Shown in pieces: positions 61,843 to 64,000 of a stretch of DNA of 64,000 nucleotides. Each line of letters opens with the position of its first letter. The first letter of the stretch is position 1. The stretch spans positions 62,001-126,000 of the forward strand of contig NZ_JAUSUM010000002.1 in the NCBI RefSeq assembly GCF_030813635.1. Reading direction: 5' to 3'. Origin of the DNA: Salibacterium salarium. Lineage in GTDB: Bacteria > Bacillota > Bacilli > Bacillales > Marinococcaceae. The notes below the pieces were generated by a model that ran no database searches, was not told where the DNA came from, and worked only from the letters and a program-made list of their open reading frames with translations. The translations under genes and the position numbers were made by a program.

Positions 61843-62571
61843 ATGTTAGGAAAAATCAGCTTAAGACTTATACTAATTTTGGGGAGTGCTGCCGGAATCG
61901 CATTTCTAACGTATCAATATTTGCAATCCTTACAAGAAACCGAGACTCTCGTTGTAGCAGACACAACAATCGAGGAGCATTCGGTCATAGAAGAAGATAT
62001 GATCTCAACGGTTGAAGTAGAAGCAAATGCAGCAAAAACATTAGTTCAGAATTCCATTGAAGATCCTGAAGTGGTCAAAGGAGCTATCGCAAAAACAGAA
62101 ATCAGCTCGGGAGAACCATTAGAGTTGGATCCGGATTTACTAGTATATCCAGAAGATAGAGAAGAGTACTTAACGCAAGATGGATCAATAGATAGTTCTG
62201 AATTTATACCAGCAGAAAAACGTTTATTTACTGTTGCGTTAGAACCAGACGATGCAGTTAATAATACGTTACAGTCTGGTGATTTGGTAGATGTAATAGT
62301 AACACTAGATTCTGAGGAAACGGGGGAGCGCTTTTCCCGAATGCTTAGCCAAGCCATTAAAATACATGACGTAGAGACAGTAGACGGGAGCGGAGAGTCT
62401 TATGGTAAAGACGGTTTAATTCAACATATTACTCTTGTTGTCAGCCCGCAAGAAGCAATTGCTCTTTCAACTGCGAAAGAAGAAGGCGTTGTAACGCTGT
62501 CTTTAAATCCATCTGATGGCGGAGAAAAGGTTGAAGTAGAAAGAATTTATGAATCTTCACTAGAAAACTAA
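61843..62571 (+). CDS. cpaB: CpaB/RcpC-like Flp pilus assembly protein
   Basis: A 242-residue protein with an N-terminal membrane anchor (about residues 7-27). A SAF domain (VVADTTIEEHSVIEEDMISTVEVEANA) is followed by the CpaB/RcpC domain (RLFTVALEPDDAVNNTLQSGDLVDVIVTLD). Family members are periplasmic or extracytoplasmic parts of the Tad/Flp pilus machine. It starts with ATG 61843 behind AGCGGAGGA. Next gene is 23 bases downstream. Confidence 0.85.
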   Translation: MLGKISLRLILILGSAAGIAFLTYQYLQSLQETETLVVADTTIEEHSVIEEDMISTVEVEANAAKTLVQNSIEDPEVVKGAIAKTEISSGEPLELDPDLLVYPEDREEYLTQDGSIDSSEFIPAEKRLFTVALEPDDAVNNTLQSGDLVDVIVTLDSEETGERFSRMLSQAIKIHDVETVDGSGESYGKDGLIQHITLVVSPQEAIALSTAKEEGVVTLSLNPSDGGEKVEVERIYESSLEN

Positions 62572-62594
62572 TAGACAATGAAGGAGTTTATACA

Positions 62595-63848
62595 ATGGAC
62601 ATCGATTTCATCCCCGGTAAAAGCCAGCAGCAACTCGTTAAAGTTGTGATTGCTGATGATGAAAAAGTCTATATGAATGACATAAGTTCTTATTACGAAC
62701 AAAGTGAAGACGTCCTGCAAGTTGTTCAAATGGTGGAACGTTTTGATGATTTGAAATTATATATTCTTAATCATAGTGTGGATATCGTTATTGTAAATGA
62801 GAGCTTAATTCCAAATGAAATGGAGTGGGGACAGCTCCTTAAAGATGGGGATTTAGTTAAATTAGTTGTCATAACTGATAACTTGCAAATTATGAATGAA
62901 AAAGAATTAAAAGATGAACGAATTGATTTGCTTTATAAATATACACCGATTGGAACGTATACTTCCAAACTTTTGTCCTTTCCAGTGAAAGGAAAAGATA
63001 AAGATATTTTCACACAAGTGAATCCAGCTTCAAAAGAAGATACAACCCAAAAGTCCATTTTGTTTTACTCTCCAAAAGGAGGAGTAGGAACTACCACACT
63101 TACTGTGAATGTTGGAAGTCAATTAGCTATTAAAGGAAAAAAAGTATTGTTGGTAGATTTTGCAGTTTTTGGCCATATATCCGTAGCGTTTAGCCTTCCA
63201 CAACGCTCAAAAGGGCTGTCAGACATTATTAGTTTTATTGAACAAGGGAGAGACAATGTTGATGAGTTAAAAGAAGTGATGAATGAAGCAGTTCAAACAG
63301 TATCCGTGCATGGAAAAGAAATCGATGTTTTAAGTGCCGGACCTCCTTTGAAAATGTCGTCTCTTACGTTGGAACAGACGGATTATATCATGAAAGCCAT
63401 ATACATGATGGAGTACGACCACATCATTTTTGATACATCCAGTGAGCTATCTGAGAAAAATATATCATTACTAAATGCAAGTACGGACTTAGTTTTTGTG
63501 ATGACGACAGATGTATCGGCAAATTGGTCGCTCTTGTCTTCTGTAGACGTTATTAGAAGATTAAACAATCCTTTACAAAATAGATATTTGGTGATTAATG
63601 GTTATCATGAATCAATCGGGTTTCCGGTAAGAGAAGTGGAAGAGATGCTTTCGATGCAAGTATCTGCTATTGTCCCGTACAAGTATGACCAAGTACAAGG
63701 GTTTGCAAATAGAGGGACGATTATGGCAGAAAAGCCTTTTCTTAAATTAAATAAGCATTATCGAAGCATCGCTAACTTAATCGATCCCATTTTTTCTCAA
63801 TCGGAAGTAGCAAAACGAAATGGCCTGAAAAAGGGAGTGCTTGCTTAA
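62595..63848 (+). CDS. cpaE: TadZ/CpaE-like ATPase
   Basis: A 417-residue protein of the MinD/ParA-like family that localises the Tad pilus machine. A receiver-like N-terminal domain (VKVVIADDEKVYMND) precedes the ATPase domain with SPKGGVGTTTLTVN (near residue 160). The second Lys of the deviant Walker A motif is Thr here, as in many CpaE proteins, so ATPase activity may be weak. AAGGAG precedes ATG 62595. Its stop codon overlaps the next start (TAATG), so translation is coupled. Confidence 0.88.
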   Translation: MDIDFIPGKSQQQLVKVVIADDEKVYMNDISSYYEQSEDVLQVVQMVERFDDLKLYILNHSVDIVIVNESLIPNEMEWGQLLKDGDLVKLVVITDNLQIMNEKELKDERIDLLYKYTPIGTYTSKLLSFPVKGKDKDIFTQVNPASKEDTTQKSILFYSPKGGVGTTTLTVNVGSQLAIKGKKVLLVDFAVFGHISVAFSLPQRSKGLSDIISFIEQGRDNVDELKEVMNEAVQTVSVHGKEIDVLSAGPPLKMSSLTLEQTDYIMKAIYMMEYDHIIFDTSSELSEKNISLLNASTDLVFVMTTDVSANWSLLSSVDVIRRLNNPLQNRYLVINGYHESIGFPVREVEEMLSMQVSAIVPYKYDQVQGFANRGTIMAEKPFLKLNKHYRSIANLIDPIFSQSEVAKRNGLKKGVLA

Positions 63849-64000
63849 TGGGAATTGAACAAGCTATTAAAAAAAAGCAATTGGAAAACGAAGGTACATC
63901 TGAAGAATGGGGACATGAATACGAAAATAGCATCGAGCAGCTAAAACAGGCTGTTCGAGAAGACGTTGTGAAAAAAGGAAACAAAGATCATAAGTTATTA
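63848..64000 (+). CDS. Start of a probable TadA/CpaF secretion ATPase (partial)
   Basis: The first 51 codons of a gene that continues beyond the window, starting MGIEQAIKKKQLENEGTSEE and acidic. It overlaps the stop of cpaE by one base. In Tad loci cpaF follows cpaE; this name is from position only, because no catalytic domain is in the window. Confidence 0.6.
   Translation, partial: MGIEQAIKKKQLENEGTSEEWGHEYENSIEQLKQAVREDVVKKGNKDHKLL

Overview
The window is a chromosomal segment from a low-GC, endospore-forming Firmicute of the family Bacillaceae. The gene content and order are those of the Bacillus subtilis argF-med-comZ-fabHA-fabF ... yjbA-trpS ... spx-mecA-coiA-pepF-spxH-yjbI-yjbJ-yjbK-yjbL-yjbM-nadK-yjbO-prpE-fabI-cotO-cotZ backbone, interrupted by lineage-specific genes. 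Spore coat genes, strong AGGAGG-type ribosome sites and sigma-A/D/K-like promoters agree with this. The exact genus cannot be fixed from the sequence; an alkaliphilic or halophilic Bacillus relative is a guess. No rRNA, tRNA, CRISPR array, transposase or prophage was seen.

Layout. 1-2.4 kb: end of argF, competence genes med and comZ, and a Gly/Tyr/Pro-repeat protein. 2.5-4.8 kb: fabH-fabF behind a FapR-like operator. 4.8-8.6 kb (minus): an LCP cell-wall protein and a DHH-CBS-CBS-tRNA nucleotidyltransferase fusion. 8.8-13 kb: yjbA, trpS, a diacylglycerol glucosyltransferase-like protein and a thioredoxin-like protein. 13.1-14.3 kb (minus): a cation/Ca2+ exchanger behind a yybP-ykoY (Mn2+) riboswitch. 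14.4-19.4 kb: mixed metabolic genes. 19.5-31.5 kb: the Spx/MecA/SpxH proteolytic-control and competence cluster, truncated haemoglobin, a 320-bp nested inverted-repeat element, a lytic transglycosylase, and relP-nadK-rluD-like genes. 31.5-39.5 kb: prpE, fabI, a Spo0E-like phosphatase behind a c-di-GMP-I riboswitch, glcT-ptsG, and coat genes. 39.5-48.6 kb: acetyltransferase, esterase, PgpA-like protein, fumC, a sigma-D chemoreceptor, a 2-hydroxyacid dehydrogenase, an AGCS symporter and an FMN reductase. 48.7-54.9 kb: acyl-CoA synthetase, a thiamine-diphosphate enzyme with an aldehyde dehydrogenase, and glutamate dehydrogenase. 55-58.1 kb: a coat cluster with two manganese-catalase paralogues. 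58.2-60.3 kb: an orphan SdhB-like iron-sulfur protein and a LexA-controlled Y-family polymerase. 60.7-64 kb: start of a Tad/Flp pilus operon, cut by the window edge.

How the parts work together. Several genes form regulatory circuits: Spx with its adaptor SpxH and the ClpC adaptor MecA; FapR-like sites at both fabHF and fabI; GlcT with an antiterminator/terminator leader before ptsG; and LexA before the polymerase. The most interesting link is a c-di-GMP-I riboswitch directly before a Spo0E-family phosphatase gene, which would connect the motile/sessile second messenger to the decision to sporulate. Two genes (the relP homologue and the sdhB homologue) appear to start at ATT and ATC rather than ATG/GTG/TTG.

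Limits: all calls rest on reading the sequence and on memory of protein families. No database search, folding or expression data were used.
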